Source of the DNA: Saprospiraceae bacterium | Lineage (GTDB): Bacteria > Bacteroidota > Bacteroidia > Chitinophagales > Saprospiraceae | Length of the DNA: 64,000 nucleotides | NCBI GenBank assembly: GCA_016716335.1 | Contig: JADJWN010000003.1 | Coordinates: 275,525-339,524, forward strand | Reading direction: 5' to 3' | The notes under the pieces: model-generated | Database searches by the model: none | The model's input: the letters and a program-made list of their open reading frames with translations, nothing else | What the model was told of the DNA's origin: nothing | Shown here: positions 1 to 9,873 of the stretch, one piece after another | How the letters are laid out: every line of letters starts with the position of its first letter | Position numbering within the stretch: the stretch's first letter is position 1 | Program-made: the position numbers and the translations under genes

Positions 1-1266
1 GGGGCCTGATTTTTTCCACAGTGCAGCCCTTTGCGCTACGCCAAACCTGTGCTGTTCATCAATCACCACCAATCCCAGTCTGTGGAATTCAACGGGATCC
101 TCTATAAGTGCGTGGGTGCCCACTATTATATGTATATCGCCTGATTTCAGGGCTGAAAGTATTTCCTGTCTCTTTTTGCCTTTCACATTTCCGGACAAAA
201 ATTCGACTTTGACCGGCATATCGTCCAGCAATTGCTGCAGCGAAAGAAAATGCTGTTTTGCCAGTATTTCTGTTGGTGCCATCATACAGCACTGATATCC
301 ATTGTCTATGGCGATGAGCATGCACAAAAGGGCTACCACAGTTTTGCCACTGCCACATCTCCTATAGCAGTCGGTTCATTTGTACCTGACTGTTCAGATC
401 CCTTCGAATTTCTTTGATTACTTTTTTTTGGGCATTGGTCAGTTCAAAGGGGAGCTTGTGCTGATAAAACGTATTGAAGCTATCCCCGACTTTTTCGAAT
501 GCATAGCTCCGGTATTTCACTACACGCTGTATTTTACTCTGCAACAATCGCATCTGTAGAAAAAAGAATTCTTCAAATTTGATACGTTTTACTGCCTGCT
601 GCTTTTGCTGTTCATTAGCTGGAAAATGAATCCACCTGAATGTTTCCAGCCTGCCCGGTAGCTGAAGTCTTGAGATTAAATATTCAGGGAGTGTTTCTTT
701 CAGCATATCATGCGACAGATTATCCAGCACAGAGCGAAGCAGCTTTCTCCTGGCTTTATTGTCGAGTCCTCTCGCATCAGCTTTTTCAGTGGAGCTGTAC
801 ACCGGATCAAAACTTCCCTGCAGTCTGATCTGGCCGTCATTCAGCAACTCCATTTCAGGGTGTGGCATACTTTTTTGCCACCATAGATATTCACTTTGCC
901 AAAGCATATATATTCTGATCCCGGCACCAATAGCTTTTCTATCCAGTGTATGCCCTGAAACCACACCAGTTCTAAAATTCCGGTTTCATCTTTGAGTGTA
1001 GCTGTCAATCGGGTGGTGCGGCTTTTACCTTTGATTTTTTCCATTGATATCAACTCGCCTTTTACCTGTACATAATCAGTCTCAGCTACCAGATCTTTGA
1101 TGGAGTGAAATCGGGTTCTGTCCACATACCTGAAAGGGTAGGAGGTCAGCAGATCACCCACAGTAAATATGCCAAGTTCTTTTTTGAAGAGCTCACCTCT
1201 TACCGGCCCAACTCCTTTGATGTATTCTATGGGTGTATCAAAAAATGTATCTGTTTTTTCAGGCAA
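1..1266 (-). CDS. recG: ATP-dependent DNA helicase RecG, C-terminus beyond the window edge, interrupted by indels
   Basis: RecG remodels stalled replication forks and Holliday junctions. Read leftwards from the ATG at 1266, the N-terminus has the wedge/OB-type region (IKGVGPVRGELF near residue 16). The helicase core follows with Walker A GSGKT near 340-354, APTEILAKQH, GTHALIEDP and the RecG-type box II DEQHRFG near 40-62. The frame breaks at least three times. Near 871-876 the coding strand has six A where seven restores the frame, and there are about two single-base losses just before and inside Walker A (352-367). After Walker A the frame is open to the window edge, so the downstream helicase motifs lie outside. 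The identity is certain. The breaks look like homopolymer sequence errors, since every conserved motif is intact on either side, but a real pseudogene cannot be excluded. Confidence 0.9.
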
Positions 1267-1369
1267 AACCGCAAAATTTTATTCAAAGGTATTATGGAAA
1301 CGGGCATTTGCTGCAATTCCGGCAGTAGAAAAACCACCCTTCTCAAACAATATTCGGCAGGAGCAGGTT

Positions 1370-1408
1370 TTGCAGTGGCTTGTGCTATGTTATTTTTGAT
1401 TATTTTTG
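1370..1408 (+). promoter_or_regulatory. Putative promoter(s) of rbfA
   Basis: Two perfect Bacteroidota -7 motifs TATTTTTG lie at 1391-1398 and 1401-1408. Each has a TTG 18 nt upstream (1370-1372 and 1380-1382), close to the usual 19-21 nt spacing. They sit 17-35 nt before the rbfA ATG in the divergent recG/rbfA intergenic region. Confidence 0.5.
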
Positions 1409-1425
1409 CAATCCAAATTTTCTAA

Positions 1426-1806
1426 ATGAACAGTAAAAGGCAGCAACAGATCGGAGAATTGATCAAAAGGAGCTTCAGTAATGTTTTGCAGCAGCATGGG
1501 AGTTATATTTACGGGGATGCCTTGGTTACCGTAACTTCTGTGCAGGTGAGTCCTGACTTGTCTATGGCAAAAATTTATCTGAGTATATACAATACCGAAA
1601 ATAAAGATCAGGTACTGACACAGCTCATACACCATACACACCCCTTAAAGCAGGAACTTGCATCACGCATAAGAAATCAGGTACGAAGGATACCGCAGAT
1701 ATACTTTTACAGAGATGAAATCGTGGATGAAATGTACCACGTAGATGAATTGTTTGAAAAAATCAAAACTGCATATCCTGCTTCAAAATCCGGTGAGGAA
1801 GAGTAA
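1426..1806 (+). CDS. rbfA: Ribosome-binding factor A
   Basis: RbfA binds the 30S subunit and helps 16S rRNA 5'-end maturation and cold adaptation. The 126-residue product has the usual family length. It shows the family pattern MNSKRQQQIGELIKRSFSNV at the N-terminus, the central segment with VSPDLSMAKIYLS, and the late segment RNQVRRIPQIYFYRDE. It is transcribed divergently from recG, with promoter motifs directly upstream. The C-terminal tail is acidic, as is common in the family. Confidence 0.93.
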   Translation: MNSKRQQQIGELIKRSFSNVLQQHGSYIYGDALVTVTSVQVSPDLSMAKIYLSIYNTENKDQVLTQLIHHTHPLKQELASRIRNQVRRIPQIYFYRDEIVDEMYHVDELFEKIKTAYPASKSGEEE

Positions 1807-1831
1807 TTTCGGTAATATTCATCACATTGCA

Positions 1832-2740
1832 CTAATCTTCACCGGTCATATCCCGCAGAATTCCTTCTTTCATCGCATAGGAAGATACCAGAATGGTAGT
1901 GGGAGTAAAGAGGTCAATGACTGACTTCATCAACGTCAATCCTACCGGAGCAAGTTTTGCCCTTTCAGCTGGTAACCCAGGGATGTTCAGTCTTTGTTCA
2001 AGACTGGCATTTACGATCATGTCATGCACCCACATGAACTTATCCTTCTGTATTACATTGCAGTATCCGTAATGCTGGGTTTCACCGGTCATGGATTCTG
2101 CAATCTCAAATGAGCCCGAAGCACCGATCAATGCATCCGGTATGATTCCGGCCATGTGATTTTGTATGTAACCGGCCAGGGTTATTTTGACGTGGTCTGA
2201 TATATTTTGACGGGCTGCTTCGGAAAGTGGGTCAGAATGCTGAAAAAGGTCCGCCAAAACTCCTATACCGAGTTTAAAGCTCTCGGCTACCTGCATTTCT
2301 CCATCTTTGATCAGGATAAATTCAGTACTGCCTCCGCCTATATCCACTATGATATTGATGCCTGTACGGGTTTCGGGTATCATGGTGATGCCTCTGTAAA
2401 TGTACCAGGCTTCTTTCTGGCCGTCTATTACTTCCACAGGATGTTCCAGAATTTCCTCTGCCTGTCTTATAAATTCAATTCTGTTGGATGCGGATCTCAG
2501 AGCAGCAGTGCCCACGATTCTGACAGACCGGGCATCATATTTTTTGAGATAGATGGCAAATCTCTTCAGACATTCCAGACCTCTTTGGAAAGCTGTATCC
2601 TTTATCACTTCTATCCCTCCTTCAGACAAACCGGTGAATTCTCTTTCTCTGAATACTTCTTTCAGCTTCCCTTTTCCCTCGTAGGCAGCAATGAGTATAT
2701 GAAAAGTATTGGATCCCAGATCAATTACTGCGTAATTCAT
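1832..2740 (-). CDS. Ppx/GppA exopolyphosphatase family protein
   Basis: This is an actin-fold phosphatase of the Ppx/GppA group, which hydrolyses polyphosphate or pppGpp. The N-terminal phosphate-1 loop reads IDLGSNTFHI (residues 6-15). The phosphate-2 loop reads IVDIGGGSTEFI near residue 130. At 302 residues it is the short form without the C-terminal HD domain, which is common in Bacteroidota. It is convergent with rbfA. The substrate cannot be assigned from sequence alone. Confidence 0.88.
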   Translation of the reverse strand: MNYAVIDLGSNTFHILIAAYEGKGKLKEVFREREFTGLSEGGIEVIKDTAFQRGLECLKRFAIYLKKYDARSVRIVGTAALRSASNRIEFIRQAEEILEHPVEVIDGQKEAWYIYRGITMIPETRTGINIIVDIGGGSTEFILIKDGEMQVAESFKLGIGVLADLFQHSDPLSEAARQNISDHVKITLAGYIQNHMAGIIPDALIGASGSFEIAESMTGETQHYGYCNVIQKDKFMWVHDMIVNASLEQRLNIPGLPAERAKLAPVGLTLMKSVIDLFTPTTILVSSYAMKEGILRDMTGED

Positions 2741-2757
2741 GCGTTGTGGTTCAGTCT

Positions 2758-3234
2758 CTATTGATTGGGAGTCGTCTGAGCATTGACCATATTAATGATT
2801 TTATTGTAAAATGCCACACCGTCAGAAGTCATATAATTGGCATATACCGGTTTATTATCCTTGACAAAAACATAAAACTGGCACCCTTCAGAAAAATACA
2901 CATCTACATCATAGACAATCTCAGCACCGATTTTGTAAAATTTTCTGGCAAAAGCCTTGCATTGGGTGGGAATAGAACCTAAGGGCTTATTGTAGTCTAT
3001 GTACATGACATTTTGCTGTATGCTCGGCACTTCGTCCTGACTCAGGCTGAATGGCAGGGTGTGGAAAATATAGTCGATGGATGTACACTCGTTGAATAGT
3101 TTTTCAAGTACTTCCCTCGGTACTCCCGGGATTTTGTCCCCTGCTTGATTTGCTGTTTTTTGTCCGGAAGGTTTGCAACCTGTCATGGCTGACATAATGA
3201 CAAGGATAAGAATAGCTGATGTCGTGAGCCTCAT
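2758..3234 (-). CDS. Hypothetical lipoprotein
   Basis: The product has 158 residues. It starts with a lipoprotein signal peptide ending in a lipobox (SAMTGC, Cys at about residue 20), so it should be lipid-anchored in the envelope. I recognise no enzymatic domain. The mature part has three further cysteines (in NECTS, TQCKAF and EGCQFY). It lies 17 nt upstream of ppx on the same strand and 25 nt downstream of a beta-barrel gene, so the three may be co-transcribed. Confidence 0.7.
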   Translation of the reverse strand: MRLTTSAILILVIMSAMTGCKPSGQKTANQAGDKIPGVPREVLEKLFNECTSIDYIFHTLPFSLSQDEVPSIQQNVMYIDYNKPLGSIPTQCKAFARKFYKIGAEIVYDVDVYFSEGCQFYVFVKDNKPVYANYMTSDGVAFYNKIINMVNAQTTPNQ

Positions 3235-3259
3235 GGTAATTGTTTATAGTAAAGCAGGG

Positions 3260-3856
3260 TCAAAAGTAAAACTCTGATCTGAAAGTAAAGAAATAACTTT
3301 TGAGAATATTTGCCTGCAAAACCGGGTCCGGATACAGCCTTCTCATAGAAGATGTAAACCTCAAAGCTACCCCAAATCTTGAACTGAACTGGTATCCCCC
3401 TCCAAGAATCCAGCTGATGTCATGCTTTCTGAATAATTCGGTATCATACCTCGGGGTTTCTGCTCCGGCCAGAAATCCATAGGACAAGCCCGCTTCAGCC
3501 CTTACCCTGTAATACCTGCCATTGTCTATACTCCAATCTCTCAGGGAGATCAACACAGGTATTTCAAAATAATTGAGCTTGATGTTTTTTTCCGGCTCCT
3601 TTGCTCCTAATTTTTCAGCAGCTCCTCTTTGGCTGTACAGCATTTCCAGCGCAATATCAAAGGCACTGAAATTGGTGTATGACAATCTGCCACCTACCGT
3701 CAATCCGAATTTGTCATATCCTGCCCAGTCATCTTCATCTATCTGTGAAGCATTCAGACCTGCTATCAATGTGCCTTTAAAACCCTGCCCCGATACGACT
3801 CCATGGATTGAGAGCAGCATAAAGACTGTCAGTGATATCTGAAAAACAATTTTCAT
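3260..3856 (-). CDS. Outer-membrane beta-barrel protein (PorT-like family)
   Basis: The 198-residue product has an N-terminal signal peptide (MKIVFQISLTVFMLLSIHGVVSG). Alternating aromatic/glycine strands follow (GTLIAGLNASQI, LSYTNFSAFDIALEMLY, WILGGGYQFSSRFGVALRF) and the last residue is a strand-type Phe (FRSEFYF). This is typical of small Bacteroidota outer-membrane barrels with the PorT/OMP_b-brl fold. Its function is unknown. It is upstream of the lipoprotein gene on the same strand. Confidence 0.75.
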   Translation of the reverse strand: MKIVFQISLTVFMLLSIHGVVSGQGFKGTLIAGLNASQIDEDDWAGYDKFGLTVGGRLSYTNFSAFDIALEMLYSQRGAAEKLGAKEPEKNIKLNYFEIPVLISLRDWSIDNGRYYRVRAEAGLSYGFLAGAETPRYDTELFRKHDISWILGGGYQFSSRFGVALRFTSSMRRLYPDPVLQANILKSYFFTFRSEFYF

Positions 3857-3982
3857 ATGAGTTTATTACTTTTGCGATGGCAATAATAACGTACGAACAA
3901 TATTTATTCATTGGATGTTGCATGCCTTGAATGATTCAAATGGTATTCATGAGCACTTTTGCACACAAATTTTGTAATAAAA

Positions 3983-4255
3983 ATGTCCAGATATAAAAAA
4001 CCTACGCTGGCAAAAATCGAGGAACTCCTTAAGGAATTGGGCTTCAGTGTGAGATATGAAAAAGGAAATTTTAATTCAGGCTACTGCATTCTGGACGATA
4101 AAAAAATTATTGTCGTAAATCGTTTTTTTGACACAGACGGAAGGGTAAACACTCTCCTGGATATATTGTCTATGATCCAGGTGGATGAGATCGCCCTCCC
4201 GGAGCGGACCAAAACTCTGTTCACTTCATTATTGAAAATCAATCATACCGAGTAA
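3983..4255 (+). CDS. Conserved small hypothetical protein
   Basis: A 90-residue cytoplasmic protein starting at ATG 3983 (MSRYKKPTLAKIEELLKELG). An in-frame ATG eight codons earlier is less likely because it adds an uncharacteristic extension. There is no signal or membrane segment and I assign no function. It lies 19 nt before the MBL-fold hydrolase gene on the same strand, so the two are probably co-transcribed. Confidence 0.6.
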   Translation: MSRYKKPTLAKIEELLKELGFSVRYEKGNFNSGYCILDDKKIIVVNRFFDTDGRVNTLLDILSMIQVDEIALPERTKTLFTSLLKINHTE

Positions 4256-4274
4256 CCCAAAGTCTGACATATCC

Positions 4275-5096
4275 GTGCATCCAGAAGAAATAATAATCCG
4301 GTTTTTAGGTACTGGCACCTCGCAGGGAGTGCCGGTGATATCCTGTGATTGTACCGTGTGCAGCTCGTCAGACAGTAAAGACAAAAGACTCAGAAGCTCG
4401 GTGCTTGTAGAGGTGATGGGAAAGACCATCGTCATTGATACTTCTCCCGACTTCAGATATCAGATGCTCAGAAACCATGTAAAAAAACTGGACGCCGTGC
4501 TGCTCACTCATGAGCACAACGACCATACCATCGGACTGGACGATATCAGGCCGTTTAACTTCAGGCAACAGTATGAAATGCCGGTCTTCGGATTACCCAG
4601 GGTTTTGGAGGATATCCGGTCAAGATTCAGATATATCTTTGATGAACATAAGTATCCGGGCTGTCCCAGTGTGGTATGCCATGAGGTGCAACCCGGGGAG
4701 CCTTTCAGTATTTTGGATGGCCTGGAGTGCCTCCCTTTGGAAGTAATGCATGGCAATCTTCCGATTCTCGGCTACCGGATCGGCTCCTTTGCCTACATCA
4801 CGGATGCTTCATTCATCAGTGAGTCAGTACTTGATCAGTTGCACGGACTGGAAGTACTGGTACTCAATGCACTTCAGTTTAAGAAACATTATTCTCATTT
4901 TACGCTGCAGGAGGCATTGGAGATGGCGGCTCAAATCAAAGCAAAGAAAACCTATCTGACACACATTTCGCACAATCTCGGAAAATACAGGGATTTACTC
5001 ACTCTTCTGCCTCCACAGGTCATGCCCGCATATGACGGATTGACCATTTCAATCCGGTTTTCAACAGAAGTCTCCGGCCAACTCTTAAAATCTTAA
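4275..5096 (+). CDS. MBL-fold metallo-hydrolase (PhnP-like)
   Basis: A metallo-beta-lactamase-fold phosphodiesterase of 273 residues with a GTG start at 4275. The N-terminal FLGTGTSQGVP is followed by a zinc-binding Cys cluster (CDCTVC). The metal site HEHNDH is near residue 77, with a late THISHNLGK motif. This arrangement matches PhnP and related phosphoribosyl cyclic phosphodiesterases, and homologues are frequent singletons in Bacteroidota. The physiological substrate is not known. Confidence 0.85.
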   Translation: MHPEEIIIRFLGTGTSQGVPVISCDCTVCSSSDSKDKRLRSSVLVEVMGKTIVIDTSPDFRYQMLRNHVKKLDAVLLTHEHNDHTIGLDDIRPFNFRQQYEMPVFGLPRVLEDIRSRFRYIFDEHKYPGCPSVVCHEVQPGEPFSILDGLECLPLEVMHGNLPILGYRIGSFAYITDASFISESVLDQLHGLEVLVLNALQFKKHYSHFTLQEALEMAAQIKAKKTYLTHISHNLGKYRDLLTLLPPQVMPAYDGLTISIRFSTEVSGQLLKS

Positions 5097-5131
5097 TGTT
5101 TGTTTTTTAATTCAGTTAATCGTTTTTATAG

Positions 5132-5139
5132 TATTTTTG
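5132..5139 (+). promoter_or_regulatory. Putative -7 element upstream of the porP-like gene
   Basis: A perfect TATTTTTG -7 motif 24 nt before the ATG of the PorP-like gene. No TTG is seen at the normal spacing, so only the -7 is supported. Confidence 0.35.
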
Positions 5140-5163
5140 TTATTGTCTAAATATTCAGGCAAA

Positions 5164-6118
5164 TGAGAAGAGTGTGGTGCATACTGTTCAGCCTTTCGGC
5201 AATAGTTCTGTATGGGCAGCAGCAAGCTCAATTTTCCCAGTTCATGCTCAATAAATACGATTTAATCCTGCCTATGGTGGCATGGACAGATCTCTGAGCC
5301 TCAGCCTGATGTACCGGGACCAGTATTCTTCGTTGACCGGCAACCCCAAAAACTTTAATCTGAGCGGTCATACCCCTTTTTACATCTGGAATGGAGCCAT
5401 CGGCTTTCAGCTATCCAATCAAAGTATCGGTGAATTCAATCATTCGGCATTGAGTCTTTCATACAATTATGTAATGAATACTGATGTAGGTTTCCTGTCC
5501 TTCGGTGGCAGGGCAGGAGGGGAGTTTACTCATGTGAATGGTCAATCCCTTATTACTCCGGAGGGCAACTATGAAGGATCGGTGAATCATAATGATCCCT
5601 TGCTCGACAATATGCCCTTCACAGGGTTTGGATTGACCTGGCAGGCCGGTGCTTATTTTTACAATAATACAATGGAAGCCGGTTTATCTCTGGGTGAAGT
5701 GCCTTCCTCAGCTTACCGGCTGGGCCAGGCAACTTTTAGCCGTAATCAGTTCTGCAATGCATTTTTTGAGTATAAATATCCATTGAGCCGTCTATCTTCC
5801 ATTTCCACCGGTTTGTTTGCAAAGACTGACTTTATCCATGTACAAACGGATGTGTATATGTTGTACAGGTCTGAAGGTGGACTGATTGGAGGTATTGCTG
5901 TGAGAGGCTATGATTCCGGATCTCTGGATGCAGTGGCATTGGTCATAGGAAGCAGGATTAATCAGCATTTTGTACTTTCGTACAGCTATGACATAGGTCT
6001 ATCAGGCCTGAGAAAGGTAAATGAGGGAAGTCATGAAGTCATTTTGAGCTATAATCTGAATAAATTGGTGGGTATCGGCTTGCCTCCCAAAGTGATTTAT
6101 AACCCCAGATACTTGTAG
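5164..6118 (+). CDS. PorP/SprF-family T9SS outer-membrane protein, single frameshift
   Basis: PorP/SprF proteins are outer-membrane barrels that work with the type IX secretion system. The ATG at 5164 gives a signal peptide (MRRVWCILFSLSAIVLYGQ) and the family start QQAQFSQFMLNKYD. The frame then breaks at the T run 5261-5263. One more T gives FNPAYGGMDRSLSLSLMYRDQ, the conserved family block, and the second frame runs to 6118. It ends in barrel strands (LSYSYDIGLSGLRKVNEGSHEVILSYNL). It lies directly upstream of gldKLMN, which supports a T9SS role. The frameshift is probably a homopolymer error. Confidence 0.87.
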
Positions 6119-6244
6119 TGGTATAATTGTTGCATTGGTGTCTGAAAAAAAGTAGTCCGTTGCACAATTTATAACCGCAATATTCGTTTGCAACAGGTTG
6201 TCAGCGCAGAAAGAAGGAAAGTAGTTAAAATTGAAAGTAAAAAC

Positions 6245-6274
6245 TTGGAATTTTAATTTACTCCGTTATCTTTA
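6245..6274 (+). promoter_or_regulatory. Putative promoter of the gldKLMN operon
   Basis: TTG at 6245-6247, a 19-nt spacer, then TATCTTTA at 6267-6274 (7 of 8 matches to TAnnTTTG). This is the expected Bacteroidota promoter geometry, about 54 nt before the preferred gldK start. Confidence 0.55.
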
Positions 6275-6327
6275 CGGCTTCTTTTAAATAAGTGTTAAAT
6301 TTTTTTCGTAAAATCGCTAAAGTTGAA

Positions 6328-7560
6328 ATGAAAGGTTTATCAAAATCACTCCTGTTTTTTGCCATTTTAGCAACCCTTGCTTCTTGTGGTAAGAAAGATA
6401 ACGGTCAGCTCATAGGTGCCCAAAACAGACCAAAATGGGTGGGTATCAATCCCTATGGCATGGTTTACGTTCCCTCCGGTACCTTACACATTGGTCAAAG
6501 TGATCAGGACGTCTTCTCAACTTACACCCAAAGACCTAAAGCCGTTTCCATCGCCGGATTCTTTATGGATGATACAGAAATCACCAATAATGAGTACCGT
6601 CAGTTTGTAGAGTGGGTCAGAGATTCCATTGCACACACTATTTTAGGTGACTTTACTGAGGATGAGCTGGGCAATGAAATGATAGACTGGGAGGTGGAAC
6701 TCGATTATACAGATGAAGCATTGGATGAACTTTTCCATCAGGGTGACAACAGATTTGAAGGTAAAAGAGAAATAGATTCCAAAAAGCTTGTATATAAGTA
6801 TCAATGGATAGACTGGCAGAAAGCAGCAAGTGACCGGACTGCTTCCAGAGCTTCACTCATCAAGAAAGATGAGATTGGGGTCTTCCCCGACACTTTGTGC
6901 TGGATCAGAGATTTTGCTTACTCTTACAATGAACCAAGTACCAGAAACTATTTCTGGCATCCCGCATTCGATGACTATCCTGTGGTAGGCGTAAACTGGA
7001 AACAGGCAACCGCATTCTGCCACTGGAGAACCAAGCTTTGGGATAAATACAGGGGTGATGAGCCAAACACCGAAGTATTCAGACTCCCATCGGAAGCTGA
7101 ATGGGAACATGCAGCACGTGGAGGACATGATATCTCTCCTTATCCATGGGGTGGTCCATACATCAGAAATGCAAAAGGATGTCTTCTGGCCAACTTCAAG
7201 CCGGGACGTGGTAATTATCCTGAAGATGGAGGTCTCACCACCGTAAAAGCCGACGCTTACTTCCCCAACGACTACGGATTGTACAATATGGCAGGTAATG
7301 TGGCAGAGTGGACGATTACTGCCTTTCATGAAAATCTTTATCAGCACCAGCATGACCTGAATCCTGACTACAGATATGACGCAAAAGATTCAGATCCTGA
7401 TGCTTACAAGAGAAAAGTTATCAGAGGAGGTAGCTGGAAGGATATATCTTACTATTGCCAGACCAGTACACGTTCCTGGGAGTTTCAGGATACCTCAAAG
7501 TCCTACATCGGTTTCAGATGCGTACTGACCTATCTGGGTAGGTCGATCAATGACTTCTGA
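6328..7560 (+). CDS. gldK: T9SS outer-membrane ring lipoprotein GldK
   Basis: GldK is an outer-membrane-anchored lipoprotein that forms the periplasmic ring of the type IX secretion system with GldN. The ATG at 6328 gives MKGLSKSLLFFAILATLASC, a lipoprotein signal with lipobox LASC. An in-frame GTG at 6292 would bury the signal and is less likely. The mature part is a formylglycine-generating-enzyme/sulfatase-modifying fold: VGVNWKQATAFCHWR, RLPSEAEWEHAARGG, NMAGNVAEW and the terminal RGGSW...GFRC. It is the first gene of a four-gene operon with gldL, gldM and gldN. Confidence 0.95.
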   Translation: MKGLSKSLLFFAILATLASCGKKDNGQLIGAQNRPKWVGINPYGMVYVPSGTLHIGQSDQDVFSTYTQRPKAVSIAGFFMDDTEITNNEYRQFVEWVRDSIAHTILGDFTEDELGNEMIDWEVELDYTDEALDELFHQGDNRFEGKREIDSKKLVYKYQWIDWQKAASDRTASRASLIKKDEIGVFPDTLCWIRDFAYSYNEPSTRNYFWHPAFDDYPVVGVNWKQATAFCHWRTKLWDKYRGDEPNTEVFRLPSEAEWEHAARGGHDISPYPWGGPYIRNAKGCLLANFKPGRGNYPEDGGLTTVKADAYFPNDYGLYNMAGNVAEWTITAFHENLYQHQHDLNPDYRYDAKDSDPDAYKRKVIRGGSWKDISYYCQTSTRSWEFQDTSKSYIGFRCVLTYLGRSINDF

Positions 7561-7630
7561 TAATTGACAGAGAAACCTATTTAATCGAGAATATCAATTT
7601 TTTTTTAACATTAACAAAAAATTTCGCAAA

Positions 7631-8215
7631 ATGAGTTTTTTCAAATCACCTGCATTTAAGTATGGAAAAAATTTAGTGATTGGTTTGGGTGCCTCTGTAG
7701 TTATGATTGGTGCCCTTGGTAAAATCAACAGTGAGCCCTGGGGTGGACCTGCAATCACAGCCGGTCTTTTGGTTGAAGCCTTCCTTTTTGCCATGTTGGG
7801 TATTTTGGGCCCGGAGAAGGATTATTATTGGGAAAAATTGTACCCGGGTTTGGATGAATATACCTCCTACATCACACCGCTTACAGCCGATACAGGCGGT
7901 AAAGCTCCATCAAGATCACTCAATGCCGAGACCGTAGAGAAAAGTCTTGGTGGTATGCTTTCGGAGTTACAATCCATGTCCAAAAGTTTGGGTTCTCTCA
8001 AAGCACTTCAGGAAGTGGACTTTTCACAGACAGGCGAGCAGCTCAAGACAATGAATAACTTTTATTCAAGAATGAATGATGCCATGGCTATGCTGAATGC
8101 CAGCGTAGAAGATACCAAGCAGTACCAGGCACAGATGGCTCAGTTGAGCAAAAACCTTTCTTCTCTGAATGCAGTGTACGGTAATGTACTTTCTGCTTAT
8201 CAGGTGAAGGCTTAA
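7631..8215 (+). CDS. gldL: T9SS/gliding motor protein GldL
   Basis: GldL is an inner-membrane protein that, with GldM, forms the proton-driven motor of the type IX system. The 194-residue product has two membrane helices near residues 14-30 and 41-58. Helix 2 carries Glu49 (LLVEAFLFA), corresponding to the membrane glutamate implicated in proton use by the family. A soluble coiled-coil-like cytoplasmic part follows (LSELQSMSKSLGSL, MAQLSKNLSSLNAVYG). It sits between gldK and gldM. Confidence 0.95.
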   Translation: MSFFKSPAFKYGKNLVIGLGASVVMIGALGKINSEPWGGPAITAGLLVEAFLFAMLGILGPEKDYYWEKLYPGLDEYTSYITPLTADTGGKAPSRSLNAETVEKSLGGMLSELQSMSKSLGSLKALQEVDFSQTGEQLKTMNNFYSRMNDAMAMLNASVEDTKQYQAQMAQLSKNLSSLNAVYGNVLSAYQVKA

Positions 8216-8278
8216 TTTTCAGATTAACATTCTGAAGTTAAAGTGATAATTCATTGTTAAACAATAAAAATATAACAG

Positions 8279-9853
8279 ATGTCAATTCCTAAGGAACCGC
8301 GTCAGCTCATGATCAACGTTATGTATCTTGTACTGACTGCGCTTTTGGCATTGAACGTTTCAGCAGAAATTTTCAATGCATTTGATATGGTAAACAAAGG
8401 TCTGGTAAAAGCCAATGATGCGCTTGATGCCAGCAATAATGACCTTCCTGAGCAAATCAGAAGTGGTGCCAAAAAAGCATCAAACCTCCAGGTATATGCA
8501 GACCGTGTGGATGTGGTGAGAGATATATCCAGGCAGGGAACTGATTTCATCAAAAAAATTATGGACGGGGTCATCGATGAAGCAGGGGACAGGAACGGTC
8601 AGCATGATGAAGGCGATTATGTAATAGCTTATGGTATCAAGGAACTCAAAGGTAAAAGAGATTATGATGCCACCACGAGGTTTTTGGTAAACAATGGTCA
8701 GGGAGAGGAGTTACGCCAAAAGATGCTGGATATTAAAGAGCAGTTTCTTCAGAATATAGATGAAGCTGACAGGGCCGAATTTGCTTCTAAAATTCCTATC
8801 GCTATCGACGATGAGACCTGGACCAAATCTGCCAATAAGAAGAAGAACTGGGCGGACTTTACCTTCGGACATATGCCACTAGGAGCCTGTATGCCTATCT
8901 TTTCCAAATTTACCAATGATATCAAGAGTGCAGAATCTATTGTACTTAACTATCTGGCAGGTAAGGTAGGTCTTACAGATGACCTTAAGTTCAACAAGTT
9001 CAGAGTTGTTTCAGCTCCTAAAAAGTCATACGTAATCAAGGGAGAAAATTTCAAACTGAAATTTTCTTTAAGTGCTATGCAGGTGGCGAAAGTAACACCG
9101 GGATTTCGATCTCTGTGAATGGTCAGCCTCTCAAGGTGGATCAGGAAGGTAGTGCCAAATGGACAGGCTGCTACTGCCGTAGGAATAAAGAAATATGAGG
9201 CAGTTGCAGTGGTTACCAATCCTGTGACCGGAGAAAAAACACCATACAAACAGACTTTTGAATACGAAGTAGGTGAAAGATCGGTGACTATTTCAGCTTC
9301 CAAAATGAATGTGTTTTACATGGGAGTAGATAACCCTGTGGAAATATCCGCTGCGGGTGTGCCTTCTGCTCAGGTGAATGCTTCAATGACCGGTGGTACA
9401 ATATCCAAAAATTCTGATGGTACCTATACTGTAAATGTACCGGGTCCTCACGGAAGCAAAGCTGTAATCAATGTTACAGCTCCGGGTATCTCTGCCTCCA
9501 AGGAGTACAGAGTGAAAAAGATTCCGGATCCTACACCTACCTTAGGTCCTCAGGAAAAAGGAGGAAGAATTGGAAACGGTACTTTCAAGGGATTGGGAGG
9601 TTTGGTGCCTACCTTGGAAAACTTTGACTTTGACGCCAAGTGTCAGATCGGTAGTTTTACACTGATCAGAATTGCTAAAAGACAGGATCCTGAATTTGCA
9701 CCCAATCAGGGGCCCAAATTTGTAGGTCAGGCAGCTGCCCTGCAAGCTAAGGCTGTACCGGGTGATAAGTATATTATTCAGGATATCAAATGTAAGTGTC
9801 CGGGTGATAGCGTAGAGAGAAATCTGGGTACTATGGCCTTTGATATCAATTAA
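8279..9853 (+). CDS. gldM: T9SS motor protein GldM, two compensating indels
   Basis: GldM crosses the periplasm and couples the GldL motor to the GldKN ring. The N-terminus has the single membrane helix NVMYLVLTALLALNVSAEIF, and periplasmic domains follow (FMGVDNPVEI-type and PGDKYIIQ-type segments near the end). Frame +2 is open from 8279 to 9115, is closed by TGA at 9116-9118, and opens again to 9853. Between about 9076 and 9157 the conserved sequence (GGESNTGISISVNGQPLKVDQEG) is in another frame. One missing T at 9076 and one extra A at 9157-9159 explain both. The restored length of about 525 codons fits the family. This is most likely sequence error, not two genes. Confidence 0.93.
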
Positions 9854-9873
9854 TTTTTTTAAAGAACATTATT

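Noticed and set aside
9116..9118. TGA in gldM as a selenocysteine codon or programmed frameshift
   Set aside because: The sequence around the TGA is out of the conserved frame, so the stop is a by-product of two indels. No selenocysteine structure or slippery site is seen.
8279..9853. Two separate gld genes at 8279-9118 and 9119-9853
   Set aside because: Together they have the length and domain order of one GldM, and the second has no plausible start.
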